Shown here one piece after another: positions 16,219 through 24,767 of a stretch of 64,000 nucleotides of DNA. Numbering within the stretch: position 1 is the stretch's first letter; the number at the start of each line of letters is the position of its first letter. The notes beneath the pieces were generated by a model. The model ran no database searches. It was not told where the DNA came from and was given only the letters and a program-made list of their open reading frames with translations. The position numbers were made by a program, and so were the translations under genes. This stretch comes from an uncultured Christensenellaceae bacterium (GTDB taxonomy: Bacteria > Bacillota > Clostridia > Christensenellales > Pumilibacteraceae): NCBI GenBank assembly GCA_910587445.1, contig CAJULE010000001.1:161748-225747 (forward strand), in the 5' to 3' direction.

Positions 16219-17004
16219 TCACGATTTTTTCGATTGCGAACCGTATTTGACGTTTAACATAGCGTCGGTTTCGAGCGCCCATTCGTATTGCGGCAAATAA
16301 CTTTCGGAGAACGTGCCGCCGTTTTCCAAAAGAGTCCATAAGTCGCATGAGACATGCTTCTTGTCGATTGCCGCTCGCGCACGCTCAAAGCACACGAGAT
16401 TTTCGAGTCCGTTTTGTCTGAGCGTCAGTTTCAGTCTGGCGACCGCGTCACGGTACAGTCTCTTGCCGCGTTCGGCGTCTTTGGTCGGCCAAAGCTTTCC
16501 TACCGCTTCGTCCATTCCGACGAACGAGCCGCGTGCGTCGGTAAGCAAGGCAAGCAACTCTTTGGCTTTGGAACTGCTAAATCGCACCGCCGCGCCGTTT
16601 ACGAACAAGTCGAAAGAGCGGAATGTGCGAATGTTGATTTCGGGAGCAGGGGAAATCGAGGTCAAAAGAGCGTTTAGACGTGCATAGTCGTATGGCTTGT
16701 ACAGAAAGCCCGCAAGACTGCCTCCAAGCCGAATCCGCAATTTTTCCTCGTTTTGTTCGTAAGCTGTGAGAAGAACTATTTTGAGTTTCGGGTCTATTGC
16801 AAGCATTTGCTCGGCAAGAGTAACGCCGTCGACTTTCGGCATACGGATGTCCAAAACGGCGGCGTCGATTTTTTCCGTCCGCACCGTTTCGAGCGCCCCG
16901 TGTATATCGTCGCGGAAGAGTTTGCAGGAAAAGTCCGCGTCGGTGACGGCGGGAAGAAAGGTCGCGAGAGCGGCGGGTTCGTCGTCCACTACGATGATTT
17001 TCAA
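16219..17004 (-). CDS. Response regulator with BTAD/SARP-type output domain
   Basis: 261 residues. The receiver (1-120) has VVDDEP, phospho-acceptor Asp in VLDIRMP, Thr in LLTAY and Lys in YKPY. A trans_reg_C-like winged helix (about 127-200) begins TFRSFDLFVNG and continues KAKELLALL, then a short BTAD-like helical part with CDLWTLL and YLPQYEW. The start is TTG: AGGAGG lies six bases upstream, and the TTG overlaps the kinase's TGA as TTGA, so the two are coupled. SARP-like regulators of this type are often paired with LytS-family kinases in Clostridia. Confidence 0.87.
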   Translation of the reverse strand: MKIIVVDDEPAALATFLPAVTDADFSCKLFRDDIHGALETVRTEKIDAAVLDIRMPKVDGVTLAEQMLAIDPKLKIVLLTAYEQNEEKLRIRLGGSLAGFLYKPYDYARLNALLTSISPAPEINIRTFRSFDLFVNGAAVRFSSSKAKELLALLTDARGSFVGMDEAVGKLWPTKDAERGKRLYRDAVARLKLTLRQNGLENLVCFERARAAIDKKHVSCDLWTLLENGGTFSESYLPQYEWALETDAMLNVKYGSQSKKS

Positions 17005-18887
17005 GTTAAGCCTCCTTTTTCCGTCGGAAAAAATATCGAAATTTCTGTTCCCGAGCCTATTGCGCTTTTTATAAAAACTTCTGCGTTCGACAGGCGCAAA
17101 AGCCGTTCTTTCGCATTGCGAATTCCTATGCCGCCGCACTTTTCGTCGGTGGCGAAGCCGATGCCGTTGTCGGAAATTTTTACGAGTATGCCTCTTTCCG
17201 TTCGTTTGCTCGACAGAGTAATGTGTCCATCCTCGACGGTTTCGGTTTCGGCGTATTTCACGGCATTTTCGACAAACGGTTGAAGAGAAAGCATGGGAAC
17301 TTCGAACGCTGTTTCTTCGAGATCGATCAGAAGTGTCAGAGCGCCATCCGCTCTGAGATTTTGGAGTTCGAAATACCTTAGCACGTTTTGTACTTCTTCG
17401 TCGAACGGAACGAGTTCTTTGCCGCCCGAAGCGTCTAAGCCGGCGCGCAGACAGTGAGCGAAGTTTTCGAGCGCCATGTCGCCCGCCGCTATGTTTTTTC
17501 GGTATTGAGCCTGAACGGCGTTCAGCGAATTGAACACAAAATGCGGCTTTATCTGCAAAAGCAGAGCTTTTTGTTTTGTCGCTTCGAGCTCGGCTTCAAG
17601 TACCTTTATTCGCAAGAGCTTGTTGCGTTTTTCGTTCAGTTGCATGACGGTGAGCGCTACTTGCGCCGTAATGGGGACGAGAAGCAAAAGTGTGAAAATG
17701 TACTCCGTGCCGAATGCGAGCAGTCCCGCGCCGTCTATGACTTCGAGTGTCAAAATACAGACGGTCATGAGATAGACGAGAGAACAGACGATTTTTAGCG
17801 GCGTGCGCAGTTTGGAGCTCAAAAGCGGATACAGGGTTGCAATCGAGGCAAAGAGGAATATGAGAGCGGGAACGATGGCGTAGCAAGTCCCGTATAAAAC
17901 AGCATAGGCGGCGAGAGAGCTCGCCCAAACGCAACCGATAGCCAAAGCAAGCGGAGACTTTATTTTGCCGCTTAGGGACAGGATTCGCAAAGTATAGACG
18001 GCGACGGTAAGCGCTCCCGTCAAAAGGGCGGGAAGCCACGCCGCGCCGTAGCCGTACAGACCCAAGGCTTTCGTTACGTCCTTGCTGAAAAGAAAGTGTA
18101 AAAATAGCATTCCTATGAGTATGGGAGCAGTAATGTCGCCGTCGTATTTGCGAAACGCGAGCGTTACGGCGACAGATGCGAGAAAGAGCCCGAAAGTGAG
18201 TCCGAGCGCGACGACGACCGAGCGCTCCAAAACTGTCCAATATAAGCCGGGGCGCATGGCGGAGCTGAGACAGGGCGCGTGCGAGAGCCCGCCCGAGCGC
18301 GTATAGCCCGTCTCTATGACTACGGTAATGTCGCCGCCGTCGGATACATAAAAGTCAAGCCGCTTTGCCTGTCCCGATACGGAATCCGCTGCGGTTTTTC
18401 CTACCGTGCCGCTTGTAGAACAAAGTTTTCCGTTTACAAAGATGCGCAGAGCTATCGTCGAGTTATCGGAAAAACAAGTGACGATTTCGCCCGCCTTTAT
18501 GTTTTTGACGGTTAGTCTGTAGGACGCAAATCCATCGCGCGGCAGTTTTCTGCCGTCCGTGACTTTGCCCGTCCACTTGCCGGGAACGGAAATACAGCCG
18601 TCGGGAACGCTTTCGTCGCCGTCGGTAATTATGTGGCGATTGTAGAAAAATTCCCATTCGCCCGAGAGCGTGATTGCGGTATGCCTTCCGTTTCGGTTTA
18701 CGTCTTTGTAATCGGTAACCCCTCCTTTTGCGGGCGGCGCGTCTATAAGCGAAGGAAAGTTTAGGTTTACCGAAAACAGCACGACAAGTCCAAAACAGTA
18801 AAACGCCGCCATTGCGACGAAGAGGACGATGTTTTCAAGTGTTCGCTTTTGCTCGGTCGGTTGTTTCATCACAAAGTATTGTAGCAT
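17001..18887 (-). CDS. Sensor histidine kinase, 7TM-DISM-like with LytS-type catalytic part
   Basis: 628 residues. One N-terminal helix (about 20-42) is followed by an extracellular jelly-roll domain (about 65-205; GEWEFFY, SVPGKW, YRLTVKN) like the 7TMR-DISM extracellular domains that bind carbohydrates. Seven membrane helices follow (about 220-410). The catalytic part has the His_kinase H-box QIKPHFVFNSLN and an HATPase domain with DNGIG and GGIGIRN. It is oriented convergently with GH3-1 and may sense sugars. Two starts are possible: the first ATG has GAGG nine bases upstream; the second, seven codons in, would be nearly leaderless from the promoter seen there. Confidence 0.88.
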   Translation of the reverse strand: MLQYFVMKQPTEQKRTLENIVLFVAMAAFYCFGLVVLFSVNLNFPSLIDAPPAKGGVTDYKDVNRNGRHTAITLSGEWEFFYNRHIITDGDESVPDGCISVPGKWTGKVTDGRKLPRDGFASYRLTVKNIKAGEIVTCFSDNSTIALRIFVNGKLCSTSGTVGKTAADSVSGQAKRLDFYVSDGGDITVVIETGYTRSGGLSHAPCLSSAMRPGLYWTVLERSVVVALGLTFGLFLASVAVTLAFRKYDGDITAPILIGMLFLHFLFSKDVTKALGLYGYGAAWLPALLTGALTVAVYTLRILSLSGKIKSPLALAIGCVWASSLAAYAVLYGTCYAIVPALIFLFASIATLYPLLSSKLRTPLKIVCSLVYLMTVCILTLEVIDGAGLLAFGTEYIFTLLLLVPITAQVALTVMQLNEKRNKLLRIKVLEAELEATKQKALLLQIKPHFVFNSLNAVQAQYRKNIAAGDMALENFAHCLRAGLDASGGKELVPFDEEVQNVLRYFELQNLRADGALTLLIDLEETAFEVPMLSLQPFVENAVKYAETETVEDGHITLSSKRTERGILVKISDNGIGFATDEKCGGIGIRNAKERLLRLSNAEVFIKSAIGSGTEISIFFPTEKGGLT

Positions 18888-18907
18888 ATTATCGCGCCTC
18901 GTAGCAA
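18878..18907 (-). promoter_or_regulatory. Possible promoter of the DISM-type kinase
   Basis: TTGCTA and TACAAT are 18 bp apart on the minus strand. The -10 ends eight bases before an in-frame ATG (18869), so if used it would give a leaderless or near-leaderless transcript. Confidence 0.45.
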
Positions 18908-19015
18908 GCGGTTTTCTTATAAGAAATTATCATAAATTTTTTTGAAAAACCCTCTTTTTTGGCGCTTTTTTGGCGCGACGAATGTTACAATGTAAATAAA
19001 CGTCAAGGAGGTAGT

Positions 19016-19519
19016 ATGAGAAAATTAGGAGGTTTTTTGGGTAGACTTGCGGTGGCGGCCGTTTATATCGTCATTGCCGCGATGTTGGGAAATGTGGCGA
19101 CCGTATGGCTTGTCTTTTTGGGCGCGGGCGTTTTCGTTTCGGCTATTGCGACAAACCTTGCGGAGGACACGAGCGGGGTCGCGCGGATAGTCGTGTTCTG
19201 TATCGGATCGGGGCTCTTGCTCGTTCCTGCGCTCGTGCGCAACATTATGTTATTTACGGGAGAGGGCGGAATTTTCGACGCGGCGCTTTTCGCGACTTGT
19301 TGCGGCTTGGTGTTCTTTATGTGGCTCGAATGCGGCGAAGCCGACTATGTGCATTTTTATGTGGATCTTATGGTATTTTGGGCGTCGCTTTTGATTTCGT
19401 TTGCCGTTGCGGGAATAGGTAACATACATGCGGCGGCAATACTTATGTTTGTCGTCGGACTTATATTCCTCTTTATACTGCTTATAAAGAGGATAAGAAA
19501 CGGCTCGGCGTTCGAGTAA
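19016..19519 (+). CDS. Polytopic membrane protein of unknown function
   Basis: 167 residues with five or six hydrophobic helices and few charged residues outside a short C-terminal KRIRNGSAFE tail. AAGGAGG lies six bases before the chosen ATG; a longer in-frame version would start upstream of the likely promoter (TGT-TACAAT, an extended -10 at 18986-18991). No family recognised. It is divergent from the sensor kinase and followed 12 nt later by a small soluble protein. Confidence 0.7.
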   Translation: MRKLGGFLGRLAVAAVYIVIAAMLGNVATVWLVFLGAGVFVSAIATNLAEDTSGVARIVVFCIGSGLLLVPALVRNIMLFTGEGGIFDAALFATCCGLVFFMWLECGEADYVHFYVDLMVFWASLLISFAVAGIGNIHAAAILMFVVGLIFLFILLIKRIRNGSAFE

Positions 19520-19531
19520 GGAGCACATAGA

Positions 19532-19822
19532 ATGTTCAGAAAGAATAGAAATTATTACGAGAATAAGGACAAACGGGAGAAGGCAAACTACGATGCGCTT
19601 ACTCCCACGCAAAGGCAGATCTACAACTACATAAATTCGGCGCGTTTGGAGCTTGGCGGAGAATATGTCATTATGCAAAGCAACGGACTGTCGATAGACT
19701 GTTATGTGAGTACAGATAAGTTGAAGGTCGAAGTAACGTCCTCGCTTATAGAAAGGGAAATAAAAAGAAGTCTCTTAAGCAAAGGTCTCCCGTGTCCGCC
19801 TATTAACGTGCATTATGTTTGA
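19532..19822 (+). CDS. Small soluble protein of unknown function
   Basis: 96 residues, very basic N-terminus (FRKNRNYYENKDKREK) then an alpha/beta fold-sized region. TAAGGAG lies nine bases upstream of the ATG, formed around the stop codon of the preceding gene, so they are cotranscribed. No motif recognised. Confidence 0.65.
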   Translation: MFRKNRNYYENKDKREKANYDALTPTQRQIYNYINSARLELGGEYVIMQSNGLSIDCYVSTDKLKVEVTSSLIEREIKRSLLSKGLPCPPINVHYV

Positions 19823-19837
19823 AATATTTTTATGCAG

Positions 19838-19871
19838 CCCCTTTTATTTCCCTGAAGATAAGAGGGGTTTT
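19838..19871 (+). terminator. Rho-independent terminator
   Basis: CCCCTTTTA/TAAGAGGGG stem with an eight-base loop followed by TTTT, 16 nt after the small soluble protein gene. Confidence 0.75.
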
Positions 19872-19958
19872 GAATTTAAAATTCGAGTATATTTCTACCG
19901 TGCAAAAGATTTTTGAACCAAATGGTGGTTTTTCACTCGTTAAAGGTAAAATTAGTGC

Positions 19959-19987
19959 TTGACAACAACAGTCAAAGTGAGTATAAT
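19959..19987 (+). promoter_or_regulatory. Consensus sigma-A promoter of the GPH symporter
   Basis: Perfect TTGACA and TATAAT with a 17-bp spacer. The leader is about 65 nt and ends in AAAGGAG. Confidence 0.88.
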
Positions 19988-20056
19988 AAATATAATGCGT
20001 AAGGCTGCGAGAAAAAGGTCTTGCGGACTTCTTAAGATTTTAAAGGAGAAAATGTA

Positions 20057-22192
20057 ATGGAAAACTCAACCCCGACGAAGAAGAAGAAATCTTTCTTCGA
20101 AAGTCCGTTGCTTTCGAGTAAGGTTAAATCCGCAAACGTCAAGATCTTTCCGGAGGGCGGTCTCGGTTTCTTCATAGGACCGACGCTTGCGCTACTCGCA
20201 AACTCGATACTCGGTCAGTACTTCAATATGTATATGACCAACGTATTGAACATAACCGCATGGGCAAGCACATTCTTCACCTGGCTTCCCGTCATATCGG
20301 TCATATTCGTCGTTGCCGGAAACATAGTAGTCGGCAGACTTATGGATAAGAGTCGGACAAAAGCGGGAAAGGCAAGACCGCTGCTTCTCGTGTCCGTGCC
20401 GCTCAGTATCCTCGCTCTTTTGATACTTTTCATAATTTCGCCGTTTGCGACGGACACTTTGAATACGAACAGCCAGATGATAGCCCTTGTTTGCATAGCT
20501 ATAGGCTACAATCTTTGGTTCGCTATCGCATATCCGTTCTATTACACATCTCATGCGGCGCTCGTCAATCTTTCGACGAGAAACAGCAAAGGTCGTTCGC
20601 TTCTCGCGACGATATCCAACGCAACTTCGCTTGCCGCGATGGGTCTTTGCTCGATGATACTTCCGTTCTTCCTCTCGTTGTTGTTCGTCTATCAGACCGA
20701 TCCCGCGCTTGTGCCGGCAGGCTCGATACCGACGATGGAAAACGGTGTGATAAAGTTCTTTACCGATCCGACGGGCGCAGTCGTATACGACCAGGTCGCT
20801 TCGTACAATCATTGGAAGATCTTTGTCATAGCTCTCATGATAATAACCGCTCTCGGCGCGCTCATAGAATACTACTTTACGCGTGAGAGAATAACCGAAG
20901 AATCGTTCAACACCCCGCTTGCGTCGACGGAAAAGAAGAAATCCGTGCCCGTAGGCAAACAGGCGAAAGTCTGCTTTAAGGATAAGTTCTGGTGGATAAT
21001 GATCGCGTTCTTCTTCCTGTATCAGCTCGGCGGCATGATGAAGAACACCTCGCAGCTTTACTTCTGCCAGGCGATGTTCGACGAAAACGGCGTCTACTCG
21101 ACGGCGATCGGCGGCGGCTTCTCGGGTACGCTCGCCATAGTCGGCGCGATACCTACGGCGATCGGCATGGTCATAGCTTGGCCGCTGTCGAATAAGATAG
21201 GCAAGGGCAAGGCGATACTGTTCGGTGCGATTCTGTCCGTTGCCGGCGGCGCGATAGGCTTCATAGATCCTACGAATTTCTATCTCGTAGTCACGTCGTT
21301 CGTCATCAAGGCGCTCGGCTCGACTCCCGCGATGTATCTGTCGCTTGCGCTCCTTGCCGATATGCTCGACCATCAGGAAGCAATGCACGGTTTCAGAACC
21401 GACGGATTCACGATGACCATTTACGGCGCGATCATGGCAGGTATGACGGGTATCGCAACAGGTATCCTCAATGCCGTGCTCAGCGCGCTCGATTACAGCG
21501 CAACCAACGTATCGTCCGAAACCATTCGTGTGGCAATGCCGTGGATATTCATCGGCGGCGAGACGATATGCTACGGCGTGATCGCGATCATATTCATATT
21601 CATGGGCGTAGAGAAGTTCTCGAAGTTCGACCATGCGGCAATCGTCAAGGATCAGCGAGCTAAGGCGCTTGCCGAGGGTGTTGAGTACATTGACCCCGCA
21701 GTTAAGCTCAAGCTCGAGGAAGCGGAAGCCGACGCTCAGGCAGACGAGGCAAGAAAGGAAGAGCTAAGAAAGCGCTGTGCAAAGGCGGGTCTCGATTTCG
21801 GGGCGGAAGAAGCCAAGTATCAGGCAGTCCAAGCCGAAAAGCAGAAGGCTGCGGATGCGAAGAAAGCCGCCGCCGACGCGAAGAAGGCCGAAGCCGAAAA
21901 GGCAAAGCAAGCCAAGTACGACGCGCTGAGCGAGGCGGAAAAAGCCAAGGCGGAAGCGCAGAAGGAGGCTAAAGCCAAGAAGCAAGCCGAGCGCGAAGCC
22001 GAGGCTCTCAAGGCGTTCAATAAGTTGCGTTCGGACAGAAGTCTGACGACGCTCGACGAAAGCGATTTCGAACAGGCTCCGAATGAGACCCCGACGCCTC
22101 AAGCTCCCGAGGCGGTGCAAACCGACGAACCTACAACAGAACAGGATGGAAAGACGGACGAAAGCACGCCCGCGGATTCCGATAACGAATAA
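20057..22192 (+). CDS. GPH-family sugar:cation symporter (MelB-like) with long charged C-terminal tail
   Basis: 711 residues. About 12 membrane helices span residues 30-525 with the cytoplasmic loop GRLMDKSRTKAGKARP typical of glycoside-pentoside-hexuronide:cation symporters. A cytoplasmic extension of roughly 185 residues follows: first a Lys/Ala/Glu-rich predicted coiled coil (about 550-660) and then an acidic, Thr/Pro-rich tail. Family members normally end soon after helix 12 or carry a short IIA-like domain, so this tail is unusual. The strong promoter suggests constitutive or repressor-controlled expression. Likely substrate is an oligosaccharide or glycoside cleaved by the cytoplasmic GH2 and GH3-2 enzymes. 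Confidence 0.88.
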   Translation: MENSTPTKKKKSFFESPLLSSKVKSANVKIFPEGGLGFFIGPTLALLANSILGQYFNMYMTNVLNITAWASTFFTWLPVISVIFVVAGNIVVGRLMDKSRTKAGKARPLLLVSVPLSILALLILFIISPFATDTLNTNSQMIALVCIAIGYNLWFAIAYPFYYTSHAALVNLSTRNSKGRSLLATISNATSLAAMGLCSMILPFFLSLLFVYQTDPALVPAGSIPTMENGVIKFFTDPTGAVVYDQVASYNHWKIFVIALMIITALGALIEYYFTRERITEESFNTPLASTEKKKSVPVGKQAKVCFKDKFWWIMIAFFFLYQLGGMMKNTSQLYFCQAMFDENGVYSTAIGGGFSGTLAIVGAIPTAIGMVIAWPLSNKIGKGKAILFGAILSVAGGAIGFIDPTNFYLVVTSFVIKALGSTPAMYLSLALLADMLDHQEAMHGFRTDGFTMTIYGAIMAGMTGIATGILNAVLSALDYSATNVSSETIRVAMPWIFIGGETICYGVIAIIFIFMGVEKFSKFDHAAIVKDQRAKALAEGVEYIDPAVKLKLEEAEADAQADEARKEELRKRCAKAGLDFGAEEAKYQAVQAEKQKAADAKKAAADAKKAEAEKAKQAKYDALSEAEKAKAEAQKEAKAKKQAEREAEALKAFNKLRSDRSLTTLDESDFEQAPNETPTPQAPEAVQTDEPTTEQDGKTDESTPADSDNE

Positions 22193-22206
22193 TTGAAATA
22201 ACTCGG

Positions 22207-22240
22207 CGAGCCGTGCTGATAAATAGTACGGCTCGTTTTT
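22207..22240 (+). terminator. Rho-independent terminator after the symporter
   Basis: CGAGCCGT.../TACGGCTCG stem followed by TTTTT, 15 nt downstream of the stop. Confidence 0.85.
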
Positions 22241-22243
22241 CTT

Positions 22244-22367
22244 CCCGAGGGCGAATAAGCTGCATCATGACGGCTACGCGCTCCTCGGCTTGCGGTTGCG
22301 TACAGGGAAGTACGCGCCCTTAGTCTCGTCGCCTGTTGCCGCCCTGATTTGCTTCTGCGTCCTCGGG
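22244..22367. other. Structured intergenic element of unknown nature
   Basis: CCCGAGG pairs with CCTCGGG across about 110 nt, enclosing a GCGTAC-AGGGAA-GTACGC hairpin (22298-22315) and a further CCGAGG/CCTCGG pairing. Base composition is richer in G and C than the A/T-rich spacer that follows to fucO. It may be a dispersed extragenic repeat or a small RNA; no second copy is visible in this window. Confidence 0.35.
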
Positions 22368-22440
22368 CGAACATAGTAAAAACAAAATAATAATAATTCA
22401 ATTTTTTTGACCCGTTTTGAAAAGCGGGAAAGGAGATATT

Positions 22441-23586
22441 ATGAACAGATTTGTACTCAACGAAACAAGCTATCACGGCGCGGGCGCAATCGAAGCGATA
22501 CCCGCAGAGATCAAAAAGAGAAAGCTGAAAAAAGTTTTCGTCTGCTCCGATCCCGATCTCGTCAAGTTCAAGGTCACGGACAAGGTGATCAAGGTGCTCG
22601 ACAATGCGAAGATTCCGCATACTCTTTACACCGATATCAAAGCCAATCCCACTATAGAAAACGTGCAGACGGGCGTTTTTGCATACAGGAAGAGCGGCGC
22701 GGACTGCATAGTCGCGATCGGCGGCGGCTCGGCAATGGACACGGCTAAAGCCATAGGCATAATAATAAACAACCCCGAGCACGAGGACGTTCGTTCGCTC
22801 GAGGGGGCGGTGGATACCGCAAATCCGAGCGTGCCCATCATAGCGGTTCCCACGACGGCGGGCACTGCGGCGGAAGTGACTATAAACTACGTCATAACCG
22901 ACAGGGAGAAGAACCGCAAGTTCGTCTGCGTCGATCCCCACGACATCCCCGTGGTGGCTATCGTCGATTCCGACATGATGAGCACGATGCCGAAAGGGCT
23001 TACCGCTTCCACGGGCATGGACGCGCTTACGCACGCAATAGAAGGATACATCACGAAGGGCGCATGGGAGCTTTCCGATATGTTCCACTTGAAGGCTATA
23101 GAGATAATTTCGCGTAGCCTTCGCGGCGCAGTCGAAAACACGAAAGAGGGCAGAGAGGGCATGGCTCTCGGACAGTACGTTGCTGGAATGGGTTTCTCAA
23201 ACGTCGGTCTCGGCATAGTTCACTCCATGGCTCACCCTTTGGGCGCACTCTACGACACTCCGCACGGCGTGGCGAATGCGATACTCCTTCCCACGGTCAT
23301 GGAATACAACGCTCCCGCAACGGGTGAAAAATACCGCGAGATAGCGCGCGCAATGGGCGTTAAGGGAGTCGACGACATGAGCGTCGAGCAGTACCGTAAG
23401 GCGGCCGTAGACGCCGTAAAGAAGCTTTCGAAGGACGTCGGTATTCCCGCCGACCTCAAAGCTATCGTCAAAAAGGAAGATATACCCTTCCTTGCGCAGT
23501 CCGCAATGGACGACGCTTGCCGCCCGGGCAACCCGAAAGACCCTACGCTCGCCGACATAATAGCATTGTACGAAAAACTGATGTAA
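22441..23586 (+). CDS. fucO: Lactaldehyde reductase / 1,2-propanediol oxidoreductase (iron-dependent ADH)
   Basis: 381 residues, group III alcohol dehydrogenase. The NAD-binding GGGSAMDTAKAIG, the block VPTTAGTAAEVTINYVITD and the metal ligands in GMDALTHAIEGY, HSMAHPLGA and TPHGVAN are intact. The sequence is unusually close to E. coli FucO throughout, including CVDPHDIP and GQYVAGMGFSNVGLG. It reduces L-lactaldehyde from fucose or rhamnose breakdown to propanediol. No fucose or rhamnose pathway gene is beside it. GGAG lies six bases before the ATG. Confidence 0.93.
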   Translation: MNRFVLNETSYHGAGAIEAIPAEIKKRKLKKVFVCSDPDLVKFKVTDKVIKVLDNAKIPHTLYTDIKANPTIENVQTGVFAYRKSGADCIVAIGGGSAMDTAKAIGIIINNPEHEDVRSLEGAVDTANPSVPIIAVPTTAGTAAEVTINYVITDREKNRKFVCVDPHDIPVVAIVDSDMMSTMPKGLTASTGMDALTHAIEGYITKGAWELSDMFHLKAIEIISRSLRGAVENTKEGREGMALGQYVAGMGFSNVGLGIVHSMAHPLGALYDTPHGVANAILLPTVMEYNAPATGEKYREIARAMGVKGVDDMSVEQYRKAAVDAVKKLSKDVGIPADLKAIVKKEDIPFLAQSAMDDACRPGNPKDPTLADIIALYEKLM

Positions 23587-23622
23587 GGCGACGTCCGTTT
23601 CCGCTTTGTTTGTGCAATATGA

Positions 23623-23652
23623 GAAAACCCTTTGCGGACGCAAAGGGTTTTT
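23623..23652. terminator. Bidirectional terminator between fucO and the DtxR-family gene
   Basis: AAAACCCTTTG/CAAAGGGTTTT perfect stem with A- and T-tracts on the two sides; it lies between convergent genes. Confidence 0.85.
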
Positions 23653-23672
23653 GTATATCCGAAAACGAAGTT

Positions 23673-24050
23673 CTAACTTTCCATGAATTTTTTGATTGCA
23701 TCGACGGTTTCGTCGCTCAAAATATGTTCTATTTTGCAGCAATCGATTTCGGCGATCTCGGTGCTTACGCCGAGCTTTTTCAAAAAACCGTTCAAAAGCC
23801 TGTGCTTTGCGTATACGCGTTCGGCTTCGGCTCTGCCCTTGTCGGTGAGGAAGATGTCCCCGTAAGGCTCTTTCGTAAGCAGTCCTTTGCCTGCGAGCTC
23901 GTTGAGTCCGTTCGTGGCTGCGGGTTTCGAGACATTCAAAAGCTCGGCAACTTTAGTCACCTTTATCCTCTGTCCGTCGAGAGTGAGGCGAAGCGCCGCT
24001 TCGAGATAGTCTTCCTCCGATACCGTCAGTTGTCCGCTCTTTACAGTCAT
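23673..24050 (-). CDS. DtxR/MntR-family metal-dependent repressor
   Basis: 125 residues: winged helix (about 8-70; KVAELLNVSKPAATNGLNEL) and metal-binding dimerisation domain (75-125; with EIDCCKIEHILSDETV). It lacks the third SH3-like domain, as do MntR-type members. It is divergent from the feo operon and is the likely iron-responsive repressor of it. The start is decided by a local duplication: an upstream copy of the same ATG-containing sequence reads only six codons before a TGA, so the second copy is the functional start. Confidence 0.85.
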   Translation of the reverse strand: MTVKSGQLTVSEEDYLEAALRLTLDGQRIKVTKVAELLNVSKPAATNGLNELAGKGLLTKEPYGDIFLTDKGRAEAERVYAKHRLLNGFLKKLGVSTEIAEIDCCKIEHILSDETVDAIKKFMES

Positions 24051-24084
24051 GCGGGTAATCAACCCCTCTTTACAGTCATGCGGG
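24037..24084. repeat. Direct repeat covering the DtxR-family start codon
   Basis: A 19-bp sequence (minus strand CCCGCATGACTGTAAAGAG) occurs twice, offset by 29 bp. The upstream copy encodes a six-codon open frame ending in TGA just before the true start. Confidence 0.8.
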
Positions 24085-24165
24085 CGATTCATCATAGCGA
24101 TACGCCCGTATAATTATTATATCATATGACGCAAAAAAAAGCTACCGATTTTATTTAAAAAAATT

Positions 24166-24179
24166 TTAATTTAAATTAA
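24166..24179. promoter_or_regulatory. Candidate operator between dtxR-family gene and feo
   Basis: A perfect 14-bp palindrome TTAATTTAAATTAA lies 10 bp upstream of the feo -35 box in an A/T-rich divergent region. It is a plausible site for the adjacent metalloregulator, though low complexity weakens the case. Confidence 0.4.
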
Positions 24180-24188
24180 CAAATTCGC

Positions 24189-24217
24189 TTGACAAGCGGC
24201 ATATTTATAATTATAAT
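24189..24217 (+). promoter_or_regulatory. Consensus promoter of the feo operon
   Basis: TTGACA and TATAAT with a 17-bp spacer, 39 nt before the first feoA start. Two GTTAA(T/C) half-sites follow just downstream of the -10. Confidence 0.85.
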
Positions 24218-24255
24218 GTTAATCGAAGTTAAAAATGTTAACGGAGGTTACTTAA

Positions 24256-24468
24256 ATGCCTATCACAATTGCGCCGCAGGGCAAAGAGCTTACTGTAAGA
24301 AAGATCGGAGCGGAAGATAAGGTGCGCAAACATCTTATGGAGCTCGGGATCACGGAAGGCGGCAAGCTCACCCTTCTTTCTTCGTCGGGCGGCAACGTCA
24401 TCGTAATAGTCAAAGAGGGCAGGTTGTGCCTCGACAGAAGCGTCGCGGGGAAGATACTCGTCGCTTGA
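24256..24468 (+). CDS. feoA: FeoA domain protein (first copy)
   Basis: 70 residues forming a single SH3-like FeoA domain; the signature LMELGITEGGKLTLLSSSGG is clear. FeoA proteins act in the cytoplasm and are thought to aid the FeoB permease. GGAGG precedes the ATG. A second FeoA gene follows after 36 nt; duplication of feoA is common in Clostridia. Confidence 0.9.
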   Translation: MPITIAPQGKELTVRKIGAEDKVRKHLMELGITEGGKLTLLSSSGGNVIVIVKEGRLCLDRSVAGKILVA

Positions 24469-24504
24469 GTATAGCGCGAATAATTCGCGGATAAAGGAGT
24501 TTGT

Positions 24505-24729
24505 ATGTCTAAAACATTGAATGAATTTAAGGTGGGCGAAAGCGGAAAGATAGTTACCGTAAACGGCGAGGGACGTGTGCGTCGCCGGCTGTTCGATATG
24601 GGAGTTACGCCGGGAGCCGAAGTCACCATGCGTAAAAAAGCTCCGCTCGGAGACCCCATAGAAGTCACCCTTCGCGGTTACGAGCTCACGCTTCGCAAAG
24701 ACGAAGCAGCTTTGGTCGAAACAGAGTAA
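24505..24729 (+). CDS. feoA: FeoA domain protein (second copy)
   Basis: 74 residues; RRRLFDMGVTPGAEVTMRKK and DPIEVTLRGYELTLRKDEA are the standard FeoA features. It resembles the classical FeoA consensus more closely than the first copy. AAAGGAG lies upstream. It is followed 38 nt later by feoB. Confidence 0.93.
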   Translation: MSKTLNEFKVGESGKIVTVNGEGRVRRRLFDMGVTPGAEVTMRKKAPLGDPIEVTLRGYELTLRKDEAALVETE

Positions 24730-24767
24730 ACGAAAAATGCGACTATCCAAAGGAGGTAAGAGGTAGG

